A DNA stretch of 64,000 bases from Ectobius pallidus (Eukaryota > Arthropoda > Insecta > Blattodea > Ectobiidae), in contig CAXKWD010000009.1 of NCBI GenBank assembly GCA_964059195.1, positions 86,897,432 to 86,961,431 on the forward strand, in the 5' to 3' direction. Positions 48,001 to 60,000 of this stretch are shown here, one piece after another. The notes under the pieces are model-generated. The model saw only the letters and a list, made by a program, of their open reading frames with translations. It made no database searches and was not told the origin of the DNA. A program made the position numbers and the translations under genes. Each line of letters starts with the position of its first letter. Positions within the stretch are counted from its first letter, which is position 1.

Positions 48001-51000
48001 AAGATAGACTGCGTGCTTGATGTAGTTGGAGTCTGTCCAAAAATAGGTTGAGTGGTTGTAGTAGCTGGAGTCTGCCCAAAAATAGATTGAGTGCTAGTAG
48101 TAGCTGGACTCTGTCCAAAAATAGATTGAGTGCTTGTAGTAGCTGGACTCTGTCCAAAAATAGGTTGAGTGCTTGTAGTAGTTGGAGTTTGTCCAAATAC
48201 AGATGGACTAGTTGTTGTAACTGTGGCTTGATCGAAAATACTAGGTTTGGCTGTAGCTGTAGCTGTAGCTGTAGCTGTAGCTGCTGCTGCTGCCTGACCA
48301 AAAATATTACTGCCACTTTGTCCAAAGCTTGGACTACATATTGGTTGACCAAAGAACGTGCTACTTGAAGTTGTTGTTGCAGTAGAACTAGGTGGTTGTC
48401 CAAACAGATTTGTGGCTTGACCAAATGGAGTAGAAGATTGATTTGAAGCAGGAAGAGAAAAAGTGAATGTTGTACTGCTGGGAGCAGTGGTTGGAGCTGG
48501 GACTGAGGCAGTGGCAGTAGAAGTCGCTACAGCTGATGTCACTGCAGATGTCATGGCAGCACCAAACATCGAGCCACTAAATGATTTTGCAGTACCCGAT
48601 GCTTCTCCAAAAAATGATTTTTCTGTAGTACTTACAGGGGCTGCACTACCAGATGCCTGACCAAAATTAAAGGTTGCACCAGCTGTACCCTCTACTTTTC
48701 CACCACCAAAAATCGAAGTTGTACCTAATATTGGTTGACTTGAAGTAGCTTCTACAATCTGTGCTTTACTGTCTGCTTCTGTTGCTGTAGGTTGACCAAA
48801 ACTGGTTGGCGACTGAGAAGTGATTGGCGAGTGAGAAGTGGTTGGAGATTGTGAACTGGTTGGAGACTGAGAAATGGTTGGTGATTGAGCATCTTTTGTA
48901 GGTGATTCTGATTGTTGTGTTTGTGACTGAGAAATTTCTGTTGAAGCAGCTTCAGCTTTTGCTGCCTGGTTTGCTGCAAATGGTGCTGGCTGTCCAAAAG
49001 AGAATCCAGCAGAGTTTCCACCAAATATGCTAGCTGCAGGCTTTGTAGAAGGACCAGCTGGCAATCCCATGGACAAATTCCCAAATAATGATGTGCTCTC
49101 AGAGAATTCAGTATTATCAGTTGATGTCACTGGTGGAGTTTTAACCTTTTCGGGGGACTCAGATTTCTGTGGAGTAGATTCATTAGGCGGTGTGTCACCA
49201 ACACGAGTAGGAGATGTACTGTCAGCACTTTGCTTTGGAGTTACTGTTCCCTGCTTCCCAAACAATGATGGAGTAGAGGGTGTTGATGTTGCACCAAGAA
49301 TACTACCAGATGAGGGCTGTTTTGCTGGTGACCCAGTACTTATACCTCCAAATACGGTTGCAGCTGACTGTCCAAATATGCTGGCAGAACTAACTGCAGC
49401 TCCACTACTTCCTCCAGACGAAAATGAAAATGCAGGCTTTTGAGTTTGCCCACCACCAAACATACTCCCCTGTAAGGATGTTGTAGCAGGTTGGCGGTTT
49501 TCATTACCAAACGAAGAAAAGAATGATGTCTTTAATCCAGTACCTACTGCAGCAGTAGTAGTGGTAGTGGTGATAACTGGCACTTTTAATGGTGTAGCCA
49601 GAGAGCTGCTGCCACTGTTAAATGGAGTACTGGTAACAGCTGGCGCAACACTAACTGAAGATGTCAAGGAAAATTTGAAGGTGTCTGCAGACTTCTTTGG
49701 CTCTTCTGTTTTTCCTATTACTCCTCCACGTTGCTGTGTTTGACCAAGAGTCATGGTACTGAATGTAAAGGACCCACTCCCAGTAGTGCTGCCAAGCGAT
49801 ACAGCAGAGCCTCGTTTTGTTTCAGCTGGTTTATTTGCTGGTTTAGCCATAGACATTCCGTCTCCTATCCCAGCCACAATGCTATCAAGGGACATTAAGG
49901 GGCTATTTTGAAATACATCAATGCTACCACCAGAATTTGGTGGTATAATATTTGACTTTATAGACGGGGTGAAGTTAAAACTGAAAGAGGAGCTAGAAGT
50001 AGAACTGGATGGAGAAGGCACAGGCTCCTTATATGATTTTGCAGGTGTTCCAGGAGGTGTAATTTCTTCATAATAGTCTTCTAATTTTTTAGAAGTATCA
50101 CTCACTTTAGTAACTGGCTGATCTTTATTCAACCCTTGTGTGAAAGAAAGGTTTTCTGGAATCTCAGTTTTACCACTTTGCACCAGACCGGTGAAAGTAA
50201 ACTGCCCACTTGCAGTATTTATGCTTTGACTGTCATTAATATTGATACCTAATTTTGATCCCAAAATGTTGCCAGAAGATGAGTACTTGTTGGTTTCAGA
50301 GACTGGAAGTGAACTACTAGTGGCAATTCCTGTGATCTCTTTTCCTAGAGATTTTCCACTGACCACTGAGAAGCTTTGGCCCCCTAAGCCCCCCAAAAAT
50401 TTGTTAGCAGTATCATTAGACATTTTATTTTTACTAATCATGAATAATGCTTGTGCTGATTCTGCCTTCTTAGCTGCAGGGGAGAATGCTGGCTCCGTTA
50501 TTACTTTTCCACTTATAAGTTTTGAAGTTTCTTTATTTTCCACTTCTTTGTCCATTTTTGAAAATATTGGTTTGCCGGTAGATATTCCACCTTCTGTTGG
50601 TGAAAATGGTTTTGTGGGACAAATACGCGTCACAGTTCTCTGTGATAAAACATCTCTCAAATAATTCTCCTTCTTGCGAGAGAGACTGCGACAACGATGA
50701 TTCATAGGTACACCATTTAGTCCTCCAAGTTTAAGCTGAACCAAGTTCTCTGCTAACCTGGAAACTTCAGTCTCCCTAGAACATAAAACACATTGTACAT
50801 GGCCTTTACCTTGCAATTTAAGTAGTATATAGACATTTGGGTTAGAATCACTTGTTTTTATCTTAAAAAGTACAGACTTCCATTTTTCTAAAAATAATGG
50901 TTTATAGCAGTGGCATTCAACCTTCCCCTCCCCCTTACCCATAGACACAATAAATTATATATACTCAACTGTGTACCCCATAATTTTTAGCATAATTAAA

Positions 51001-54000
51001 ATTCTACACAATTCTTTTTTTGCTTTACCTCCCTTCTGTGGAATTAAAAGTTAACACCCTTAGGGTAGGGAACAAAGCTATGGATCAGTTATATTGAGAC
51101 AGGACATAGCATGTGATCATCGCTGTGCAGCCAAGACAACACAAACCAGTATAACCTTGGGTATGTTGTGGGTAGTGTTAAATTAATTCCAATCCGGTAT
51201 TTGCCTTTGGAAGTGGTGAACATTGAAAAACCCACACTCCAATTAATCTGGCCATGGGATTTGAATCCTTGACCTCGTGAATATGAGTCCACACTTTTAC
51301 CCTCTTGGCCACCCAACTCAGTGGTACATAATTATATCAAAAGAAAGTTAAATCCAAAATAATGTATTAAAACAGTGAAAAAGGCAAAAGGTTACCAATA
51401 CACATATTTTAACAAAGCAAAATCAATTTACAGATTGATATTATTAATGTAAATATAAATTAACAGCTTATAAGAAAATCTGCAGTTTAATTAATACAGA
51501 TTTTTTAAAAAGATTAGGAGAGTCATTATTTATAGTAAGGAAAAATGGGAAACAAAAATATAAAGTGCATGTGATTGGTTTGTAATTATTTGTTATATAA
51601 CCTCAAGGAATCATCTACACAGCCCACATCAAAGATTGATTAGCAGCGGAAGTCACAGCCATGAACGACATCAAGTACCTCTCACTATTGCTATACAAAC
51701 AGCAACGAAGCTATTTCAAGAAAATCAAAGCAATGTTCCTGTAACACACACTCTGTCTCTCAAAGTTTATCTTATCAAGGTTGGTACATGAGCTAAGCAG
51801 GGAACCTCCACTACTAGCAGACTTACGACTACAAATACTATTGCCACCCACACCTGCCTACTTGAATGTTGTCCTCGAACATCAAAGGAAAAAGACACCA
51901 ATCTGGACACCAAAACACCAGACTTCTATACCACAGATGCCACAACTAAAGATGACTGGAAAGAAAGCAAGTACAGCTTTAGACACCTAGTAACCAGGTT
52001 CACTGTACATGGTTTCCACTTCAAGATATGCTGCACCAAATGCTTGAACCATTATCCAAATGAGAACTGCAAATGCTCGCTGTGTGAAGAAACTTGTGAA
52101 AGATAACATGTGATGAAGTGCAAAAACCGTCATGTGGCACTAACTGAATTCTGCACTAGAGAAAATTAGAGACTAAAACTTTCACATTGTGAGCTATTTT
52201 GTATTATTATTTTTTGCTATATGTTTGCAAATTGCTAAATAAAGGAACTTTTGACAAGGGCAAGAGACATCATTCCTTAATTTTTGCCAGCTTCTGCTGG
52301 AAAGTTAATTTCACTGCAGATTATCTAAGAGAAATAGCCTTATCAGTGTTGAAGGGTTCCTTATTGATTCTACGCCCACATTTATATAATCAAAAGTAAC
52401 AGTATGATTCTAATTAAACATCCAAAAATGAATTCTACAACATGTCTCTATTAAATTTTGTATATATTTTGTATTCGTGTACTAGAGGTGAAAAGTATAA
52501 ATAAATGAAAAGGAAAGAAAAAATACAAATTTAAAATGTGTTATTGGTTGATTTTGTTTATTAATGCACAGCAATTCATATTGCATGTAATTACATATTA
52601 CTTATGTTACGTTGTCCCAATGAAAAAATAAAGATGTAACAGGTGGATATTTTTTTATGTATTCACTGTGTGATGAAAATAAAATAAAATCCTGTTGGCT
52701 ACATACATAATATGATATATTATGTATTACAATTTATAATACCTAAGAGCCTAACTTTTATCTAGGCATAGGAAGTTGAATGTTTCACATCAGATTTTTT
52801 TAAACCTTACTTTGCTGGCGTGTTGTAACATTATCACAAAACATAAGCTGAATTCATTGAATATTTGTTAATAGTTCAGTTCTTGTAGAAAAATGGGAAC
52901 TGTGTAGGAAAACTTTCTTAAACATTCTCTTTATCTGTTTCATATTGAACAGGAAATTTCATTGTGAATTGCTGTTAAGTCAGCCACATGTTTCTTGTTG
53001 ATATGATAAGCCGAAATTGTACGGTATGTATTTTGCTTGGTACTTGGAAACTACCTTCAGAAATAGAATTAATATCCCTTAATCCAGAATCTTCTTGCTG
53101 ACGTTTATGATTTTGTTCATTTTTTAAATATTATTATTGTGTATTATTATAATTTATTATTTATTGCTATTACTAAAAATTATGTTTCTTTGTTGAATCG
53201 CTATAAGGCGAAAATCAGGCTATTGTTAACTTACATAGCACAATCTCTTCTTGTTCCAATTCACTCAAAATCTTTTGAAAGAGCTCAATTCATTACATTT
53301 TTATGTCTTACTCTTATCTGTCAATGCAGTTTTACTGATATCAGGTTTGTAAAGAATTTATTGGGAGAACTGTAGTTAGGATAAACACTCTTTGCAACAC
53401 TCAGTGCTACATAATTTTATCTTAGAAATTACCTAAAGCCAAACTATTATATATAAATGTATATATAATATTATAAACTATAAAGAATTGCTATTAATGA
53501 GGCTACACAACACTTTCTTGGCAGATGATTTACAAAACGTGATTGTTATTACAGACACTGAAATAGTTTTTTGTACAATTCTATATTTATCTGTAATCAT
53601 ATCAACATTATATTATTTCATAAATTGAAAAAGGGGGCAGGAGTGTGAAAATTTTAAAATCTTTGAGCCCACCCAGTGTTTGCCAAAAGTTGGCGCCACT
53701 GACTGCAATTAATTTCTTTTTACCTTTTAATTTTGAAGTTAGCAAAGTATGACAATGCATACAGAAACAATTAAAAATAATAGGCCTATTATCAATGTAC
53801 AAACATAGAAAATAATGCATGTGGCTCCTAAAAAACAATATATAATATACTGCAGGCATGAAGCAAACGTAAAAAAAACACCAATTTTTGCTTATGCATT
53901 ATAATAGTGGTTCCTGTATATTTGTAAAGGATCATCCACTGGCAGTAAGAATTATTTGCTTATGCATTATAATAGTGGTTCCTGTATATTTGTAAAGGAT

Positions 54001-57000
54001 CATCCACTGGCAGTAAGAATTATTTGCTTATGCATTATAATAGTGGTTCCTGTATATTTGTAAAGGATCATCCACTGGCAGTAAGAATTATTTGCTTATG
54101 CATTATAATAGTGGTTCCTGTATATTTTTAAAGGATCATCCGCTGGCAGTAAGAATTATGTCCTTTAAAATGGCCGCTTGCAAAAATTTTTTTTTTTTCC
54201 AGAAATTGGCCATAGAAAGCCTGAAATAGTCCCTTCTGCACCAAATAGGAGGCCTATGATCTCTATATTCTCGAGTCAGTATTTAACTTTGTGTACTGTG
54301 TGAGTAAAAATACCTCTGCTTTTCCCTATGCACCTCTAATGACTGAATCCGAAGGCTTTCAAACCAGATGGCCAGATCAACTATGCACCCTTTGATATTA
54401 TTTTGGAACACATCCTCTGCCTAACCGTGCATTTCTTCAAAGACCTGGAAACTTTTATCTCACAGGGTTCAGGCTATCAGGCTATGAGGGAATGGATCTT
54501 ACGGTGGCGAAAACTTCTTAATAAATCATCTTGAGGACAGGATTTCAGAATGTGAGCCACAGTTTTTACCTCTCTGTAGCAGCTCCCACAGAATGAATTG
54601 TACCGTGATCTCCCAGTATAGCCAATTTAATTACCGTACTTAGCTAATGTCCAGTTTTTCTGGGCACATGTAAAAATGGGTGAATTGCAAAAGTTTTGCA
54701 TACATTACAATATTTAAATCAGTAAATAATTATGTAAAACTGACATAAAGCCCAACTATGAAGGTGATAATTTGGCTGATGATTACTCAAATACTGATTG
54801 ACCATTTATTGCAATAAAGGTATTATTAAATACTCAAATAAAACTTGTTTACGGATAATCTTACTACTGAATCAAGTAAGGTCATGGCCACCCAGTCATC
54901 CTTTTGGAAGCTAGCCATAAACAATACATGTTAATTTAAGAAAAGCAGACAACATTACAAGTCCAGCAAGATATATTTCTCAGATTAAAAATAAGTTGCA
55001 ATAAGACAACTTCAACTTACCTTACTCTTGACATTTTCCTGGAGAGCAATGGTATAAAGCAGATAAATAAACAAACATGAAAAGTAAAAACTAAGTAAAT
55101 TATGAAAATTATGAAGGAAATAATTGTTGTCAAAACAACAGTCACATAATATTATATTTAACTTAAATACCAACAATATGTACTTTTGCAGTATCTAGAG
55201 ATTTGTGATTTGTGAAATTCATAAGAAGTGATTGTTGTAATATAAGATCGACATCTGTTTTATATGATCATAGTTACTATTGTAGTTGTTGCTAGAAACA
55301 GTTCCAAGATTTGGAACTAAAATAAAAGAGCCTGTCTTGAACGAACCTAATGCTTTATTGTTATTGTACAAACTATATTCTATCCATTGTCCACTCCATT
55401 TGAGAAGTCCAACGCATGTTAACAAAGGCACTTGATTTCAGAAGACCGAAGAGAAAAATACACTCAGATCTTAGATTGTGAAAACTAACATTTACCAAAA
55501 CTTTCCGCCTTAGGGTGGATCCCCAGAAAAAAAAAAAATGTAAAGTTCTTTTATTTATTTCTTAACATAGCAGAACTTTAAAGCACTGAATGAACCACAG
55601 CACACATCATGCTACAAGATAATATTATTATAGTCCCATAATAGATTTTATTTTTATCCTTCAGATAGGAACATCATCTAATACCCGTTTATGAGGAATA
55701 TTAGTCTATGAGACGGATATACAATTTTTTGCCAAAATTCACTTAATATTCTTTCTAAAATGATTCAATACTGTAACATACATTTATTTCTAGAAATAGA
55801 GACAGTTTAGAGTTATAAAGTATTTATAGAAATTGTTGCCACGGCTATAATTTCTAGTTAAAGCTAATTTATTTCATGTCTATGTTTCCTGGGCTTATAG
55901 CCTACCGAAATACACCATGATGATGAGCACAAATTACAAATAACTTTTATTTTTCATAAATCATCAATAATTTAACAAATTGGATAGGCATGTCATACTT
56001 TAAAAGGACGTTAATTACTTTAAAAAAATATCTCAATGAAATTAAATTTTAGAATCACAAAACATTCAAAATGTTTTGAAAGAGTCCCTTGAAGACTTCA
56101 AAGAATGCAGATCTCATCCTTGTTGGTTTTCTTGTACGAAAGTTCATCTTTATTTTCTATGTTCTCATGAAAATAATCTAGTTTACAGTTAGTTCTCATG
56201 AAAATTTCATCTTTAATGACTTCCATGAAGAAAAGCTGCCATATTTGTTCCATATGAGAACTAATTTCACAGGAAGACGTACAGAAACCAATGCGTTAGA
56301 AGGAATATCCGTCTAGAGAACAAGTGATTTTTACTTATGCTATGAGAAACATCCGTCTGTCAGGCAGAGTAGCTCCTACCGAAAAAAAGTATCCATTGTG
56401 AATTTAATTGTTTTGTTTCAATATACATACAATGGAAAAAGGACTTTCTACTATTTTATGTCCTACCGAATCATTTGGTGTTACTGTAATAATCATGTTG
56501 GCGAACAGGCGATGTAATCAAATAGAAGACTAACACTTAAATGAGACTCTTTAAGTAGATGAGCATGACAGAAGAATATTCTGCGCTCTGGTAGCAAAAG
56601 ACAATACCATAACAGTCTATGAGACGGAAGTTCCGATCTAAGGGTTAAAAATATGAAACCTCCGAAGCTGCATCGAAAATTATTAAGGCTTCAATATACA
56701 GTAGAAAGCAATCAAGAAATACTACAGTATATTCATCTCATTTCATACTAAAGGCTTGTCAATCACCTTAGGAATTCAGCTTTACCTGATTCTTCCCTAG
56801 CACAACCAACAATCTTCCAATCCCTCTTAAAATTCTTCTTTTCTATTTCTTCTGGGCTCTACACTGTCCTCTTATCTGCAGGCAGAAGTCATCAAGAAAA
56901 CAGGTATTCAAGAGACTAAAAGTGATTCATCGAAGTGAGCAAGATAAACTGTTACAAAAAGTTTGAAGTTATTCAATCTTAGTAACACTTAGATATACTG

Positions 57001-60000
57001 TACAACATTCTATTTGCATGTTTGCAAGTTTGAATTTAAAACATTTTTAATTTATGACATTTACATGCATGACCATGGCTTAGTTCTTGTACAGGCTAGT
57101 TTACACAACAAAATTAGGTTTTGTAACTAAGTTTCGCAACTGTTTTTTACTTAAATGTGCAAGCACAAAATGTACTGGTGACAATGAGTTACGACACTAC
57201 GCAGTTTCGGCTGATTCCAACTTTTCACGAAACTATAATAGTAATTTTGAGATTATAAGCTTATTTAGCTTGTTGGCGTTTTGTAAAATGAAGTAGGAAG
57301 TGAGAAAACTGTGAAATGCCTGGATTCATACATGTTTGAAATCTGCATATGATATTTCAGCAACTTGAATTTCAGAAATAAGATGAAATGTGCAGTTGCC
57401 ATGGAATTTGTATTGAAGAAAATGGGTGTAATAAGTTTCATGAAATCACTTACATGAAAGTAGATACGAAACCTAGTATCATTGTGTAAACTAGCCTTAT
57501 CACACCTTCATTAAACAGAAACCTGCCTTTAATGGAAAAACGCTCTGGGCCCTTGCAATTCTTTTAAAGACAGGTTTCACACTGCAGGGCAGAACAAATA
57601 CAGGACAACAGGTAGCCATAGAGCCTTGAAAATTTAGCTGGCTCCTAAAATTATCCCTATATAATGATCTTACACTTTTGTAACATGAATTGACCATCCC
57701 TGAAATACTTCAATCCAATGAAAGTAATGCAACAGTGACTTACATCAGAAGAAAATCTTCAAGACATGTACATGGATACAGAAGACCAAATTTATCAGCT
57801 CCTAGATTTTTGGCTCGTGAATCCATCAGAAATTTGTTCTGCCCTGTTTTACTGTATCATCCATTTAACACAAATACCTACAATTGTTGTACACCTACAT
57901 ACCCTTTGTTATGCATAGACTCCTTGTCCCGAACCCTTGAAAGGACAGCTGTGGAGATGAGTGGAATCCGAGTACTCTTTCCTTGTTCTTGTGCACGGCG
58001 AGCTATATCAGCCATTATAGCTCGCTGTTTATTAAGAATGTTGTTTTGCAGTACCATTGCTTGATATATAGCCTCCAGTGTTGGTATATGCATCTTGTTC
58101 CTGCAAGATGGGAATATCAAAGTCAGCAAATGTTTCTCAAAAAGCACCACTTTGTATTTCAATGAAGTACAGTAATAATGACAGCTCTTGTAAAGTCTCT
58201 ACAACCAAAAATGGTATTTTCATTGTCACTGCTACCAAAAGCAAAAAACTAAGTAAAGACTTAAAGCACAGAAAAATAAGCTGTGGTAACTGGATTTCTT
58301 AAAATATCATTCACATGGAGCAAAGATTTCCACTATCTGAAAGAAAATTTGTTTAATATAGTTGCCAGAAAAAAAGGAAGGAAAAAAAATATGCAGAACA
58401 CATAAAAAATAATCTTAATTCTATAGTGCGTTTCACGTATGAGTTGGCCAACCATGCAGGTTTCTGCATCGCAGAGACCACAGCTTTAACTCGGGAGCGA
58501 TCGGGTGAAATATCTACACAAATAAAGCCGCTAACAGTGTAATGATTCAGGTTCTCACAATTAAAATTACAATGAAATTAACCACGTACCTCATCACAAG
58601 AGATGTTGGAAATGTCCTCCTCTTGCATCCATACAACACTGGCACCTTTTTAGGAAATTTTATTTTATGGGCATAAGTTCAGCTTTCGAGATAGAATTAA
58701 TTTCTCTTGTGATATTGTCTTTAAGTTCTTTTAATGTAGCCTATGGGGGTTTGAACTTGATACTTTATTTTTCAATTTCTCCCATAAATAATAGTCATAT
58801 ACTGTTAGAAGAAGTTAAAGACAATATCACAAGAGAAATTAACTCTATCTTGGAAGCTGAACTTATGAGCATGAAAGAAAATTTCGTAAAAAGGGCCACT
58901 GTTGTGTGGATGCAAGAGGAAGACATTTCCAACATTTCTTGTGATAAGGTACTTGGATGTTTTCATTATAATTTTAACTGTAACTGTGAGAACCTGAATC
59001 ATTATGCCGTCAGCGGCTTTATTTGCATAGATATTTCACCTGATCGCTAGGGAGTTAGAGCTGTGGCCGCCGCGATGCAGAAACCCGCATGATTGGTCAA
59101 AACGTAAAGGCACTGTATAACAATTGAAGGGCTTAGTGGAATAAGGGGTTATCCCTCAAAGTTGTGTTTTTGAGATATTTAGTATTTTATTAGATTTTCC
59201 ATAACTCAAGCCAAAAACTACCAATCACGAAATACTTTTGGTATTATATTAGGAAGGTTTTGAACTAACTTTCTGCAAATGTAGAACACAATATTTTAAT
59301 TTATAATATTAGAAACTTTTACTTAACTTCTAGATATCATACAATATTTACAACAGAAGTGACAAACAAAACTTTCAAACATCAAATCAAATGAATCATG
59401 TTCATTGTTCTCTCCCACCTCACACATATTGTCTGACTTCAAATTTAAATAAAAGTCATGGTACACTGGGGGTATAAAATTCAACAATGAAGCTACGTCA
59501 CAAAATTTAGCTGCCTTGATTGGTCTCCCATTGGGGTACTTTGGTTCGAAAACTGTGCCAGCGATTTTCTGTGGCTTTCCTTTCCCTTTCTGAAAGCTGA
59601 CAGTAGAATAAGTGCCTAAATGATTGTATGTGAAACGCATATCCATTTTATGCCCACCCTCTAAACTTTTCGGAAGTCCACATTTTTGCCAGAACGGGGT
59701 TTGTTTCTTTTTGTTGGTTTGCTTGTTAATGGACCCAGACTAACAAAATCTTCTTTCCTCATTTCTAGTACAGTGAATGGTTTATTTTGTCTTGCATTTC
59801 TTATGAGATTTGCCCAATCCTGAGGTGTATATACATACTGGTTTTTCAATGATGCCAAAATCAGCATCACATGGTAAATACGTATGGCCTGGAACAAGGA
59901 ACCTGTGTTCTATGCTCTCAAACTAGCCCATTTCAATCATATACATCCACATACACATGATATACATGAGATATGAAAGCTCCCCAATTGGTTAATCCGG

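Larger units (their letters stand above)
50776..53886. other. Nup214 7.1-kb intron, part 1
   Basis: It contains the SINE-D copy (51062-51326) and the LINE fragment (51880-52190) listed separately. From 52200 to 53886 the sequence is AT-rich, with no recognised feature. Confidence 0.45.

Noticed and set aside
47735..48424. 229-residue leucine/glutamine-rich frame on the minus strand
   Set aside because: It is an alternative frame of the Nup214 FG exon. Its Leu/Gln richness comes from the repeated codons of the true frame.
49027..49443. Long plus-strand open frames antisense to the Nup214 large exon (also 47623-48051, 48048-48368, 50242-50664)
   Set aside because: They are shadows of the low-complexity FG coding sequence, have biased composition, and lack any known domain or splice support.
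53887..54158. CRISPR-like repeat array
   Set aside because: The repeats are contiguous 68-bp units without spacers in a eukaryotic intron.
59323..59897. Possible extra Nup214 exons on the minus strand
   Set aside because: They lie within transposon inverted repeats. The flanking exons 58100 and 60335 already join in phase without them.
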